A stretch of 64,000 nucleotides of DNA from Bagarius yarrelli. Its lineage: Eukaryota > Chordata > Actinopteri > Siluriformes > Sisoridae. Position 1 is the first letter of the stretch; every line of letters begins with the position of its first letter. The stretch covers positions 11,282,597 to 11,346,596 of the forward strand of contig VCAZ01000001.1 of the NCBI GenBank assembly GCA_005784505.1, read 5' to 3'. Below are positions 24,056-35,740 of this stretch, one piece after another. The translations under genes were made by a program, and so were the position numbers. The notes under the pieces were generated by a model. That model was given only the letters and a program-made list of their open reading frames with translations, had not been told where the DNA came from and did not search any database.

Positions 24056-25219
24056 ATGCCACTCGCTGAGAGCCTGGCGCGGTTTGAGACAATGGCAGAC
24101 TCTATAAACGTGAGCTTTTCAAACTTTTCCAAGCTGGAGAACGTCGGATCTGCGAGTGGCTCTCAGGCGCTGCGCTTCATACTCTCACTTGTCTACTCGT
24201 TTGTATGCGCCGTGGGACTGGTTGGCAACTTGCTGGTTTTTTACCTGATGAGATCTCGGCAGGGAAGGAGGTCATCCACGATCAACTTGTTCATCCTAAA
24301 CCTGGCAGCTACCGACTTCCAGTTTGTGCTGGTCATGCCTTTCTGGGCCATGGATACCGCGCGTGATTTCAGCTGGCCGTTTGGTCACGTTATGTGCAAG
24401 GTGGTACTTTCGGTCACGGTGATGAACATGTACGCGAGCGTGTTCTTCCTAACGGCTATGAGCATCACGCGTTATTGGGCAGTGGTGTCGGCGCTGAAGG
24501 ACCGCAGTCGGCATTGTGTCTGTTCGAGTCGATGGGTGAGCGCGCTGCTCTGGCTCCTCGCCACGATCGCCACAACACCCACCATCATCTTCTCCACAGA
24601 GAAGCAAGTGTTTGGGGAAAACTTGTGCCTGATGAGTTTTCCCGGTGGCAACCACTGGCTCGGCTTGTACCACTTGCAAAAAGTTTTAATCGGCTTCGTT
24701 TTCCCCATGCTAATCGTGTGCGTGTGCTACGTGCTGCTACTGCGCTTTTTAAGTCTCCGCAGCATGAACAACAACCTTCCCAGGAGGAAATCCAGAGTCA
24801 CTCGTTCAGTTACAGTCGTGGTGCTCTCCTTTTTTATCTGCTGGATGCCAAACCAAGCCGTGACTCTCTGGGGCGTCTTAGTAAAGCTGGACGTTCTGCA
24901 TTTTGACCAGTTGTACTACACAGTCCAAACATACGTTTTCCCATTGACGACTTGCCTGGCGCACGCCAACAGCTGCTTAAACCCTGTGCTGTACTGCCTT
25001 ACCAGAAGGGAGTTTAGGAAAATACTTAAAGACTTTTTTTGGAGGTTTTCCTCTCGGTCGATATCAAACAGCTGTCAGGTTCGCCCGTTCTCAGGTAGTG
25101 TTAAAGGAGAACGCGACGACGGAGAGGCAGTGGTTCCACTAAATGTAGTAGAAATCGAGCAGTACAGACTGTCTCTGTTTAACGCGCATACCATCCCTAC
25201 AGCTCATGGCTCTCTATAA
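24056..25219 (+). CDS. rxfp3: Relaxin-3 receptor-like class A GPCR (RXFP3/4 family)
   Basis: A 387-residue rhodopsin-like receptor of the RXFP3/RXFP4 branch, which binds relaxin-3/INSL5-type peptides and signals through Gi/o. The assignment rests on SINLF/TDFQFVL-type TM2, WPFGHVMCKVV before TM3, MNMYASVFFLTAMSITRY in TM3, LYHLQKVLIGFV in TM5, SFFICWMPNQAVT in TM6 and LAHANSCLNPVLYCLTRREF in TM7. These track human RXFP3 closely. Seven segments start near residues 41, 76, 111, 159, 205, 248 and 287. Cys114 and Cys191 form the expected disulfide; N58, D87, the TRY triplet (138-140) and NPVLY (309-313) are in place. N18 and N23 are possible glycosylation sites. I chose the ATG at 24056 because a T-rich tract and AG at 24041-24042 look like a splice acceptor just upstream; the open frame runs back to 23906, but that part looks intronic. 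The exact teleost paralogue cannot be decided here. Confidence 0.88.
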   Translation: MPLAESLARFETMADSINVSFSNFSKLENVGSASGSQALRFILSLVYSFVCAVGLVGNLLVFYLMRSRQGRRSSTINLFILNLAATDFQFVLVMPFWAMDTARDFSWPFGHVMCKVVLSVTVMNMYASVFFLTAMSITRYWAVVSALKDRSRHCVCSSRWVSALLWLLATIATTPTIIFSTEKQVFGENLCLMSFPGGNHWLGLYHLQKVLIGFVFPMLIVCVCYVLLLRFLSLRSMNNNLPRRKSRVTRSVTVVVLSFFICWMPNQAVTLWGVLVKLDVLHFDQLYYTVQTYVFPLTTCLAHANSCLNPVLYCLTRREFRKILKDFFWRFSSRSISNSCQVRPFSGSVKGERDDGEAVVPLNVVEIEQYRLSLFNAHTIPTAHGSL

Positions 25220-25304
25220 AGAGCGAAAGAATTAACACACAAGGATTACAAATAAAATGACACTCGTCCAGTCCTAAAGTATTAATTGAGCACTTACAGT
25301 AATA

Positions 25305-25835
25305 CACTCTAAAAATGGTGTACCCAATATCTGGGTTATTATGTTGGGTTATTTGAACTTTCATTTGGTTAAAATAAAAAATTTTATAGGTCCGACCAGC
25401 GACACCGTCCCAGAAGATACCTGGGGAAATTAATGTCATACAATTTACGCATAGATGTGCTTTTTTCCTTAACAAAAAGACTTGACGCTCCTACACATTA
25501 ATATCGTTGTATTTTCCCCACAAATATGTCTATTTTTAACTTTACCCCTGTCCACTATTTTTTGTCCATTTTATATCTGTGACCAACGAAACCGAGGCTT
25601 GTTTTATAGCCATGAGAAAATATTAAAGATTTTACCTATAAAGATAAATGGTGAATCAATGTAGCATGATAGCATCCCAAGCAAAAAAACTAAAAATAAT
25701 CCAACAAATTAGTTATTTTATAGCCCAATTTATTAGATAAAACGCACTACTCAAAGAAATAGGTTTAAATAATCCAACAATAGGTAGGTGCTATATCAAC
25801 CCAACACTGGATTATCTGTTGAGTCATTTTTAACC
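25305..25835. mobile_element. Possible DNA-transposon-like repeat with 'aacccaa/ttgggtt' ends
   Basis: The left part near 25306-25345 ('cactctaaaaatgg' then 'gttgggtta') and the right part near 25785-25835 ('tatcaacccaacactgg' then 'tttttaacc') look like partly inverted ends of a common fish 'tgggttattttaaccc' repeat. The middle is unique AT-rich sequence. I could not define exact ends or a target duplication. Confidence 0.3.
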
Positions 25836-25852
25836 AAACTGCTTTAAATGGT

Positions 25853-26210
25853 ACAGTGGTTAAAGGTGTTGGACTGCTAATTGGAAGACTGTTGTTCGAT
25901 TCCCAGCACCGCCAGGACACTGAGGCAAGGCCCTTAACACCCAATTGCTCAAATAAATGGAAAATAAATGTTTGGAAATGTTTTAGAAAATAAAAAGGAA
26001 AATAAATGTAAGTTGCTCTTTACAAGGACGTCTGCCAAATGCTGTAAATGTTGGACTGCTGATTGGAAGACCATGAGTTTAATTACCAGGACCACCAAGC
26101 TGCCCCTGAGCATGACCCTTAACCCTCAACTGCTAGGTCGATAAAAAGGAGATAAATGTAAGTTGCTCTGGATAACGGCGTCTGCTAAGTGCCAGAAATG
26201 TAAATGTATT
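25853..26210 (+). mobile_element. Tandem pair of tRNA-derived SINEs
   Basis: Two SINE bodies lie end to end in the same direction. The first (25853-26050) has the A-box-like head, 'gttcgattcccagcaccgcc', an internal A-rich 'aaataaatg' expansion and the tail 'gtctgccaaatgctgtaaatg'. The second (26051-26210) starts directly at 'ttggactgctgattggaag', lacking the first about 20 bases of the head, and ends 'gtctgctaagtgccagaaatg'. Confidence 0.8.
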
Positions 26211-29200
26211 TGAATGAAATCTACTAAAGACGAGCACATACGACTAATCAACACACACCGGCTTCTAATGAACCCATGCACGTTTAAAGTATATTTAAAG
26301 TGTACATATTTAAAGTTTACACTAAATTGTATAAATCGCTTACTGCTGCTTCATACCGTAGATGTAAACTCAAAAACTTGGCTTTTTTGGTTTTATTTAA
26401 AAAAAACAAAAAAACAATAAAAAACCTAAACAGGCTATTTATAATTAGTACATTTTCCATAGTGGTGTACACATGTTTTGTTGTACAGTGAAAATTGTTA
26501 TGATGTATATAGACCCAGTGTTTACATGCTATTTGTATTATAAGAAAACACTTACTATGTTTATAATGAACAATTATTGTCAGTGTTGTGTAAATGTCCT
26601 AACATATGAATGTCCTAGTGTTTACAACTTTAAATAGACCGAAATTTTGCTCTTCACTCTTTAAGCATCTGCTGTACTAATTTTGTGTCATAAAAGTGTT
26701 CTTAATCATCTGACTGTTTTGCCCCCAAGGTAAATGAATGTAGACACTGACTAGGCTTCTGATTATAATGAGAGTAATAAAGTCTTATCTTATCGGAATA
26801 ATGTTTGGTTTTCCCATAAACTCAATTAAAATCATGGTTACTAAAGACTTTGGCAAATATGTTATTCAATCTAATTAACATTTTCCACAGAGCTGAGTAC
26901 TAGAGCGCTCTTTGACAGGGCAGGTTTTATTGTTTAAACAGACATACACCAGACATATTCTCGTGAGGGATAATAAATTAAGGTATGAATGGTAGTAATG
27001 GGTGAAAAAATCATGGTCCATGAACTCTGGATTATTGTTAGCAGATACATGCAAAATCTTCTGAAAAGTCTAAAAGTCAAAAGACAAATTATTTTTGAAA
27101 CAAATCACAAAATAATGTTTTTCTAAAAAAAAATAAAAAAATGTATTGAACCTTTTTTGTTGACATTTTACAAAGATTCAGAATTCATATTTAGACTTTC
27201 CCTTCACAGAAACACCACCTACAAGTGTTTATTTCCCAAAAGCTCTCACGCTAGGTGAATGATTTGACGAGTTGGTCTCCTTACAAGTACTTATCAGTTA
27301 AAATGTTATTGTATATTTTTGTGTCAATGGGTGTATTAAAAATGTGGCTTTACTACCAGGCTTGCTAACATGTTTACTGTAACGTAATGCCTATAATAAG
27401 ATTTAATTCTTTTTTATTAGCACAATCTCCATTAGGCTTTGGGTTTGTCTAAAGATTTTCTTGCGTAAGCGAAAACCATAAAAAAGGAGAAATAAAATTT
27501 TTTAAACGAAGTCTTTGTAAACAAAAACGAAATGGTGTATTTGTTTTTTGCCTCATTCTCAAAATCTATTATCTATTATCACACATACACAATTTCCTCA
27601 ATGAGTGTGGCAATATTTATTCATTGGTATTTTCATAACATTTACATTTGTGGGGCAGGAAAACAATAAGGATATGAATGACGCCAGTCCATTAACATAG
27701 TGCTGAATTTCAAACAAAAATATGAATAGACAGTGATACTATACTTTTATTGCTTATCAATGCTCAGTTCTCGAAGCTCAAGTACTGTTCCAAATACTGC
27801 ACACCTGAACAGGATGTCCTTGTGCTTTGAGAATGTTACCAGCTGATGTTTCTCAAATCAAAATGTAATCAACCGATATGAAGTTCCAAAAAACCTGCAT
27901 TAAATTCTAATAACTTATTTCCTGTATATATTTTTTTAAATCTAGCAATATGGCCAGCTTTGTGTCGTTCTAAATCCAGTTTTTTTTTGTCACATTCAGC
28001 CTTGACAGACCTGATTGTTTACCCTTTTAGATATGTTATTTTGCACCATTTTGAATACGTTACAAGTCTGAGTCTCATTCGTTGAAGTCTTCTTTAGGTT
28101 GGTAATCTGTCAGCTTTTCACTTAAAGTATTTGATGTCTTATTTATTATGTCTTATATCTAATTTTCACTGGTTAAACATCTAGTCCCTCATCTTAAGTT
28201 CAGTGATAAAGAAAACCAATTTTAAAGATACAAACACTGCCACGTTAAAAAAATACAATCCAAAAAAGACAAATACAATCCAAAATACAATACTAGGGAC
28301 AAGTGAAATTATGCTGAAGTAAAATCCAGTTATTAAATATTCCACAATTTACATTAGGTAAAAACTAAATGCTAAAGTTTTATTTTGCATACTCAAAAAT
28401 ATGCTTTAAACTGACACATCTGTTATAATATGAAGTATGATTCGGCAAAAAAAGGTTTTATCTGGACACATTTTGTTGCCTTGTTGGGACAACGCTTGTC
28501 TACATTTCCACAGCAAAAGCTGGGCGACATTTTCACTGGGATCCACATGCTATCACGCAAGGGGGACGGTTTGTTGATTAAGATGTGGGTAGTACTAACT
28601 TTGACCTTAATAATGTTTATATGTGAGAAGAAGAGTTATCTGTGCACTTAATATAAAGTGGGTAATTACTGCTTACACAATTTAAAAGACTTATAAACTA
28701 CACAGATAAATATTTCTATGGAAAATGGTGTCCTTCAACAAGTCAGTTTACAGCTTGAACTCTAGTCTGACATTGCTAAGTGGTTTTGCTTTAGCAACTT
28801 GTCAGATTCAGACGCCACACTCATAAACTGCTGGCTGAACATGTAACGGCTGTCTTTATATTGCTTTATTTTATAATTGTTTCAGTCAAAATCGTTATTA
28901 TTGTTCTTTTCTTTCATGTAATTTAATGATTGGCTATTTTGAAAACAGTCTGTGATGCTGTGATTGTGACTTAAGTGGGTCAGTGCAATTGTGACATAAC
29001 TTTGTACTGTTTTTGTGACCACGTTAGTTACCACGTCGTAACGTTAGACCTGACAAACAAATGGCAAAAGTGGACCTTGTTTAATGCGTTGCTAAGAGAT
29101 ATAGGTGGCTTAAGAAAATAAAAATATTTCTCTTTTTAGGCAGCATGCAGCCAACAAGGTATTTTGGGTTATTATTTGTATATTGTAGATTGTTATTCAT

Positions 29201-29759
29201 TTTGCTGTAACATTATATGCTAAAATAAAGTATGGTTGTTAGCTGTGTTCAGTTTTCACTGTGTCTTTAAATAAACAAGTAATGAAGAAATCACTTGTGT
29301 CTGCCTGTGTTTGGAGGAAATTAAAGATCATCTATTGCATATGGCACATACTACTAAAACACTTTTAGGATTTTTGAAAGATATATGTGTGTTCATAAGG
29401 ATGCACTGAACTCTGGACATGTCAAATGATGCACTACTTGAATGATCAATGGTTGTTATAGTCTGTCTGTTTTTGTAAGGACATGAACTTTTTACACCTA
29501 TATGCCAGTCAAATGACTTTTAGCTACTACAATACAAGCCACTATAGAGGGATAGACCTTTCGCTATCTAAAGGTCTGGCTATGCAGCTGGCTTAGTCTA
29601 TTTAGTAGCTAGATGGAGGGGATACTATAGTAATCTTTGTTGGTCAAAACTAATTCGACTCATTTGATGTGACCTTCAGTTTAGATTACTGTGATTTTTA
29701 CATAATCTTCAATGCTGAGCTGGTTTAGGTTAACACTTGTTTTATACATAGGTAATACC

Positions 29760-29764
<5 letters not shown>

Positions 29765-29829
<65 letters not shown>
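29765..29829. repeat. (TA)n microsatellite
   Basis: Perfect alternating TA for about 65 bases; a likely length polymorphism and a possible assembly weak point. Confidence 0.97.
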
Positions 29830-29832
<3 letters not shown>

Positions 29833-30384
29833 ATACCTTCTTTTATTTATAATTTATTATCTCTGTCATATCACCTGTTTAAAAAGTACAGTGTTAAAGC
29901 TAACATTTAAATAAAAAAGACTATAAAACTGACAAGAGAGCCTCTGTGAACTATAAACATATCGGTGGAGTTGTATTAAAATAATTACTGTATTGTATTA
30001 AAAACTTATAGGGTTTTATTCATAAGTGAACAACTTCACTGAGATCTGACTTGAGACACTAGAACTTACATGGCTAACCTGATCCTCATACCCATATATG
30101 CATCTGAACAGCCTATTCCAGAATTAGTTTCACTCTTACTCCTAGTCTAATATTGACACTTCTGGAGCAGCTTTTCACTAGATTCTGGAGCATGCTGTGG
30201 GAATTTTGAGTGCAGAACACTCGGGTTCCTCAGCCTTTAGACTGTTCTAGAAATTTGACCTGCTGTGATTTTGACCCTGGTTGAATCAATTCCCATACCT
30301 GAGTCAGGTTATCTAGTTTATGACCAGGACGTTTCTAGACGTTTTATCACCCTAGTTAATATTATTACTGTCCCCGATTTGCAG

Positions 30385-30388
<4 letters not shown>

Positions 30389-30423
<35 letters not shown>
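30389..30423. repeat. (AC)n microsatellite
   Basis: Perfect AC dinucleotide run of about 34 bases. Confidence 0.95.
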
Positions 30424-30427
<4 letters not shown>

Positions 30428-30839
30428 CCCCTTAACATTATTAAAAAACGGGTATATTACTCGAGGATTTTCAACAGTGAACACTAGTGACATCTTTTGG
30501 TCGAAAGGTTGAATTGATGTTTTTGCGTGAACCATTTTCACTCTAAAAAACTGAATGTCTGCCTAAGTATGAATAATTACGTCAGTATTTTTTTTTATTA
30601 TTAAGGGTTTTACGATTTACGTTGTACTGTAGCATTTTGATAAATCTGCTTTGATCAACACTTGCAGTCTTAGTCACATACTTTCGTACTTAATTATACA
30701 AGGTTTCGTCCTTTCATTTGCCAATTAAACTTTTTGTTATATATAACTGGAATTAAATACATTCGCGCTATTTTTAAACCAAAAGTCGCGACAATCCTGT
30801 CGTCATTGTTTGCCCTGATTTGATGTTGACTCTTGTTTT

Positions 30840-31412
30840 ATAACGGAAGTGGAAACGGAAGTGACGATTTTATCCGGCCAACTCCGGAAACGGCTAGCTT
30901 AGCTTTTGACAGTTTTTTTTTTTATAAAGGTTAACTGTACAAAATTTGTAGTTGCAGTTCTTTTTAATTTAAACGTAAAAACGCGTGGACATATCTCAAA
31001 GCTAAAGGTTAAAGGCAGAACACTTGAAAAGGACAAACAAATATCTTCCAGTTTCGAGTCAGTTGGTTAGATGGCTGGCTAACAAGAAGTAGCTTAAGTT
31101 TGTTGTTTTAAATAACGCGAGCTAGTTCGGTTACTGGGTTTTTTCTTTAACTGATTTAATCTGGGAGCGACAGGCGGGTTGCCTGGTTTGTGCGCTGCTC
31201 AGAAACCGTGAATTGAAGATTCGCCGATAGTAACTAAGGCCATGTATCTGTTCGCCATGAGTTAGCAGATAGCCATGGATCGATGCGAGCCAAAGCGCAT
31301 CTTTCACATGGGCTTGTAAGCGCAGACTGACTTTTTAATGGGAGTCGAGACTCAACTTTGCCAAAGCTGTGGGCGATACTCGCGCAGACGGAAGAAGAAC
31401 CGGCGGCCCAAA
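30840..31412 (+). promoter_or_regulatory. fem1b promoter and 5' leader with upstream ORFs
   Basis: Two ETS-type CGGAAGTG sites lie 12 bp apart at 30844-30851 and 30856-30863. The second overlaps TGACG (30862-30866), a CRE half-site. This arrangement is typical of TATA-less housekeeping promoters. The leader holds two short upstream ORFs: 31242-31265 (7 codons) and 31275-31319 (14 codons). The second has a strong GCCATGG start context. A further ATG at 31338 is in frame with the FEM1B start and would add 25 residues. The transcription start is not visible, so whether all of these are in the mRNA is inferred. Confidence 0.6.
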
Positions 31413-33728
31413 ATGGAGTCACTGGCAGGTTACGTTTATAAAGCGGCCAGTGAAGGCAGAGTCCTGACCCTGGCTGCTCTTTTACTCAACCATTCTGCCT
31501 CGGACACTCGGTACCTGTTGGATTATATAACGCAGTTGGCTGGCCAACGCTCGACTCCTCTTATCATAGCAGCAAGAAACGGCCATGATAAAGTGGTCCG
31601 TCTTCTTCTGGAACACTACCGGGTGAACACTGAGCAGACCGGTACTGTCAGGTTTGACGGGTAAGAACAACGCTGAGCACTATAACCTTTTCCTTATAGG
31701 CAGATTTCATTGACCTTCTTAGCACTTGGACGCCCTTATTTAGACCGACCTCCATTTATTTAATTTTAAACCACAACCAAGCAGTTGAGGTTGAAGGCAA
31801 TTAGGTGGTGCTGGGAACCTACGATCTTCTGGGAACCCATGTTCAAAACCTTAACCACTAATACATATTTGCATGTGTACTGCTAAATGTAAACTATGTG
31901 GCCAAATACAATAGGCTACACCTACAAGTATGTCTTAGCTAAACCGTTGCGGCTTAGGGCCTTGCTTAAGCTTTGTCTTTCTGGGAATTGAACCCATGCT
32001 CTTCTGAGCAGTTTTAAACATTAACCACTAAGCTTTGTGTTTAAATCAATTTCACTTGTCACATCACCAGTTGCTTCCTTATCTCTTTCTAGATATGTGA
32101 TCGACGGAGCCACGGCTCTTTGGTGCGCAGCGGGAGCAGGACACTTCGAGGTCGTGCGACTTCTCGTTTCTCACAACGCCAACGTGAACCACACCACACT
32201 GACCAACTCCACTCCGCTCAGGGCAGCCTGCTTTGATGGTCGTCTGGACATCGTGCGCTACCTGGTGGAGCATAACGCCGACATCGGTATTGCCAATAGG
32301 TACAACAATACCTGTCTGATGATAGCTGCTTATAAGGGACATACAGACGTGGTGCGATTTTTGCTAGAACAAAACGCAGACACAAATGCAAAGGCCCACT
32401 GCGGTGCCACGGCGCTGCACTTCGCTGCAGAGGCTGGACATTTAGAAATTGTGAAGGAGCTGGTGCGATGTCAGGCAGCTATGGTGGTGAACGGTCATGG
32501 CATGACGCCGCTTAAAGTGGCGGCAGAAAGCTGCAAGGCAGATGTTGTCGAGTTGCTTCTCTCTCATGCTGACTGTGACCCTTATAGCCGTATCGAAGCG
32601 TTGGAGCTGCTCGGAGCGTCATTTGCTAATGACCGGGAAAATTATGACATCCTTAAGACCTACCATTACTTGTTTCTGGCCATGCTCGAGCGCTATCGTG
32701 ACCCTGAGAGAGTCATTGCCAAAGAACTTATGCCGCCTGTGGAGGCTTACGGTGGTCGCATAGAGTGTAGGACACCTCAGGAGCTGGAGGCCATCAGGCA
32801 GGATCGCGACGCGCTGCACATGGAGGGTCTAATGGTCCGTGAACGCATCCTGGGTTCTTACAATGTTGATGTTTCGCATCCCATTGTATACCGGGGTGCC
32901 GTCTATGCGGACAACATGGAGTTTGAGCAGTGCATTAAACTGTGGCTGCATGCCTTGCACCTGCGCCAGCAAAGTAACCGTAACACACACAAGGACCTCC
33001 TGCGATTTGCACAAGTTTTTTCCCAGATGGTGCACCTGAAGGAGCCAGTTCAGGCCGTTGATGTAGAGCAGGTTTTGTGCTGCTGTGTTCTGGAGATCCG
33101 GCGTAGCATGGCATGCTTGGAATCGGCCTCTGAGGCTGAACGTCCTGCGTGTACTGACAATTATGAGTCAAACATTTTCACATTTCTCTACCTGGTGTGC
33201 ATCTCCACCAAGACACAGTGTGTTAACGAGGACCACGCACGCATTAACAAGCAGATTTACGATTTAATCCGACTCGACCCACGCACACGAGAAGGTTCGT
33301 CGCTGCTCCATCTGGCTGTCAGCTCCAGCACTCCGGTGGATGATTTTCACACAAACGATGTGTGCAGCTTCCCTAATGCCCAAGTCACTAAGATACTGCT
33401 GGACTGTGGCGCCCAGGTGAACTGTGTGGATAATGAAGGAAACAGCCCTCTGCACCTTATAGCACAGTACAATCGGCCAATCAGCGACTTCCTCACTCTG
33501 CATGCCATCATCATCAGTCTGGTGGAGGCTGGAGCGCATACTGACATGGCCAACAAGCAGAAGAAGACGCCGTTAGAGAAAAGCACCACGGGAGTGTCTG
33601 AGATTCTTTTGAGAACGCAGATGAAAATGAGTCTAAAGTGCCTGGCGGCTCGGGCCGTCCGACAACATCACATCCGCTACCGAGAGCAGATTCCTAAAAG
33701 CCTAGAGGAGTTTGTCGAGTTTCATTAA
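31413..33728 (+). CDS. fem1b: FEM1B, substrate receptor of the CUL2 ubiquitin ligase, complete
   Basis: FEM1B recruits substrates to CUL2-RBX1 through elongin B/C. It reads C-terminal Arg-type degrons and targets FNIP1 in the reductive-stress response. Two exons, 31413-31660 and 32093-33728, total 1,884 nt, or 627 residues, exactly the human length. The split is in the Gly codon of FDGYVIDGAT. N-terminal ankyrin repeats (about residues 45-240) include TPLIIAARNGHDKVVRLLLE and ATALWCAAGAGHFEVVRLLV. The helical middle has ELLGASFANDRENYDILKTY. A second ankyrin pair follows (about 480-570), and the C-terminal VHL-box region has LKCLAARAVR. H185 and C186 (AHC, 32397-32402), which bind zinc at the FNIP1 interface in human FEM1B, are conserved. 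The start at 31413 (MESLAGYVYK) matches the human N-terminus; an in-frame ATG at 31338 is possible but unsupported by homology. Confidence 0.98.
31735..32040 (-). mobile_element. Two decayed SINE scraps in the fem1b intron
   Basis: Within the single 432-bp fem1b intron, 31735-31900 and 31930-32035 each keep, on the minus strand, a head end ('ttagtggttaa') and a B-box-like 'gggttcaattccc' or a similar string. They appear to be two diverged copies of the window's SINE. Confidence 0.45.
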
Positions 33729-35740
33729 TCAATATTATTTAGTTTCTAACTGTTTTTAACCGATTTTATGGTGCTGGGATTTCTTGATCATTTTTGTTTT
33801 TAAAGTGCTAGTCACATGGATCTGAAAATGGTTTTTACACTCTCATACATCTGATAAATATTTATCTAGACAGATTCAAGATATTTCCTGAAAAAAGCTG
33901 CATTATGCACTCACATGATGCACATTTTTTAGGCTGGCAACTGAACCGAAACTATTTTATGAGAGTGATTTAAAAAAAAGCACCGGCGAGAATGGCTTTT
34001 TACCGACTGCACTTTGCCAAGGAAGATTTACATTTTTTTTAATTAACATATTTTATTAAACAAATTATTTAAAACCTTGTCAGATCTATTTTCAAAGGAG
34101 CCTCTAGCAGAGGAATGATGTACTAAAGTCAAGATCTTTTTCATTGCCAAGCTGTACACAAATGTATTTTAGAAGTGGATACACTAAGCTGTTCCCATGA
34201 CAGGTCCTTTTAATTTTAACGTTTAATTTCTAGATAGATTGTCCTCATTGAGTCATCAGATATTTACATGACTGTGTGCTCATGCCTTGTTGCCTTATTC
34301 TGAATGGTGCTCAGATTTTTTTTTTTTTAAAAAGAAATTGATTAAAGTCTCGGAAAACGGCAGCATGTTGCGTGTGGCTTTCTCTGCCCGTAGAAAGAAA
34401 AGTCTGTAAACTGAAAGGTTTCGAGGCTTTGCTGTATGTCCTCGATAACTAGTGATTGTAATCGATCAAGGTTATGCTTTAATTAAAAAAAAAAAAAGAC
34501 AAGTCCACCAAAATGAAGCCAATATTAAATGCTTTTCATCTCTAAATTGATCACTGTCATTCAGGAGTTCAGTACACGTACAGTAAAGTATAATCTTTAG
34601 GAAGGACCCTTTAACTCTTACAATAAACTGACTGATTGTATACTTTATTCATGCATATAAAATTATTTTGATCATTATCTGCACACAGAAGGCAATATGG
34701 TGAGTTTTTATAATCAAAATTAAAATATGATTAAAACCATATTTTATTTCTGTGCATATTAAACTCTGTATTATATATAGTTATATAGAAGTTCATATAT
34801 ATTTTTAACCAATGCTTTTCCTAAACTGGTTTGTAATTTAATATGTTTTAACAAATTCAACATATTCTTTCTTTACCTACTACCAAATGCTGGGATTTAG
34901 AATTCTAATAATTACATGGCATAATGTTTTCTAAATATTAAACCTGAAGGAATTACACATTTAAAAAAAAAAACATTTAATAAATCTCCAGATTCTAGCT
35001 GAGAGATTGGGGACATCTCTTGCGTTATAAATTTATCAAATAAATTATAACAGCTGGAACTAACAGTATAAATACTTAATTAATCCTTCATCTATAAGCT
35101 TGTGTTAAGTTGTAAGTAGAGGTCTACCTTAAAATAAACAGCCAACATAAAGGACTTAAAACTGTGATCATCAACACTTCAACCACTGAGCTACCAATTC
35201 CTTACACATTACTTAGTTATGCTTTTGCAAATATGATATTGAAAATGGAAATCGAAAACAAAAATATCAAAATTCGAGCATAAAAATGACAATACAAAAG
35301 GGGGATTAAAATGCCTCTGAGTAGCTTCATAAGTACATGCAAGGCATATTTAGATTGATGTGTGCAGGCAGTAAAGGCATACGAATGTTAATCACAAGAT
35401 ACTGATTCCTTATTTAACATAGTATTAACACCAGGATAACATGATGGTTCTCTCACTCTGATATTTTAATTATAATAGTCTTTTATTTTTTTAAAACTTG
35501 CAAATAAATTTTATAAAAGGAGCCATTTTAAAGTAACAAACAAAAACCAGAGTTCTCCTTATGGCTGGCCTTTATTCTCTACCCAGCAGTAACTCTTGCA
35601 TATTAAACACTGGCTTATCTTTTTGCTCTATTAAATAAAACCACTGTAACACGTCAAATATTTTTTAAAATATCTGCTCCTGTTACAGTGGGTTACAAAA
35701 GATGCGTCTATAAAGGAAGTTCGTTTAAGGTGCATTGGAG

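Larger units (their letters stand above)
26211..30800. other. Intergenic region, no gene seen
   Basis: AT-rich sequence between the receptor gene and the fem1b promoter. Open frames are short and unlike any family I know. It contains an uninterrupted TA tract near 29765-29829 and an AC tract near 30389-30423. Around 30110-30370 there are scraps resembling the Tc1/mariner-like repeat (a 'agattctggagcatg' string), too degraded to delimit. Confidence 0.6.

Noticed and set aside
24394..24906. 170-codon plus-strand frame overlapping the GPCR
   Set aside because: Shadow frame inside the receptor coding region; no family resemblance and no independent start context.
29765..30423. Candidate CRISPR-like or tandem-spaced repeats
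   Set aside because: Only simple TA and AC microsatellites; no repeat-spacer structure and a eukaryotic context.
32037..32092. N-terminal part of the long fem1b exon 2 open frame starting at 32037
   Set aside because: Intronic; homology and the AG at 32091-32092 place the exon start at 32093, joining to 31660.
34342..34410. Minus-strand 22-codon open exon with a plausible acceptor, near the length of the missing itga11 tail
   Set aside because: The phase fits, but the residues lack any GFFKR-like motif and the segment lies inside the fem1b 3' UTR; the length match is probably chance.
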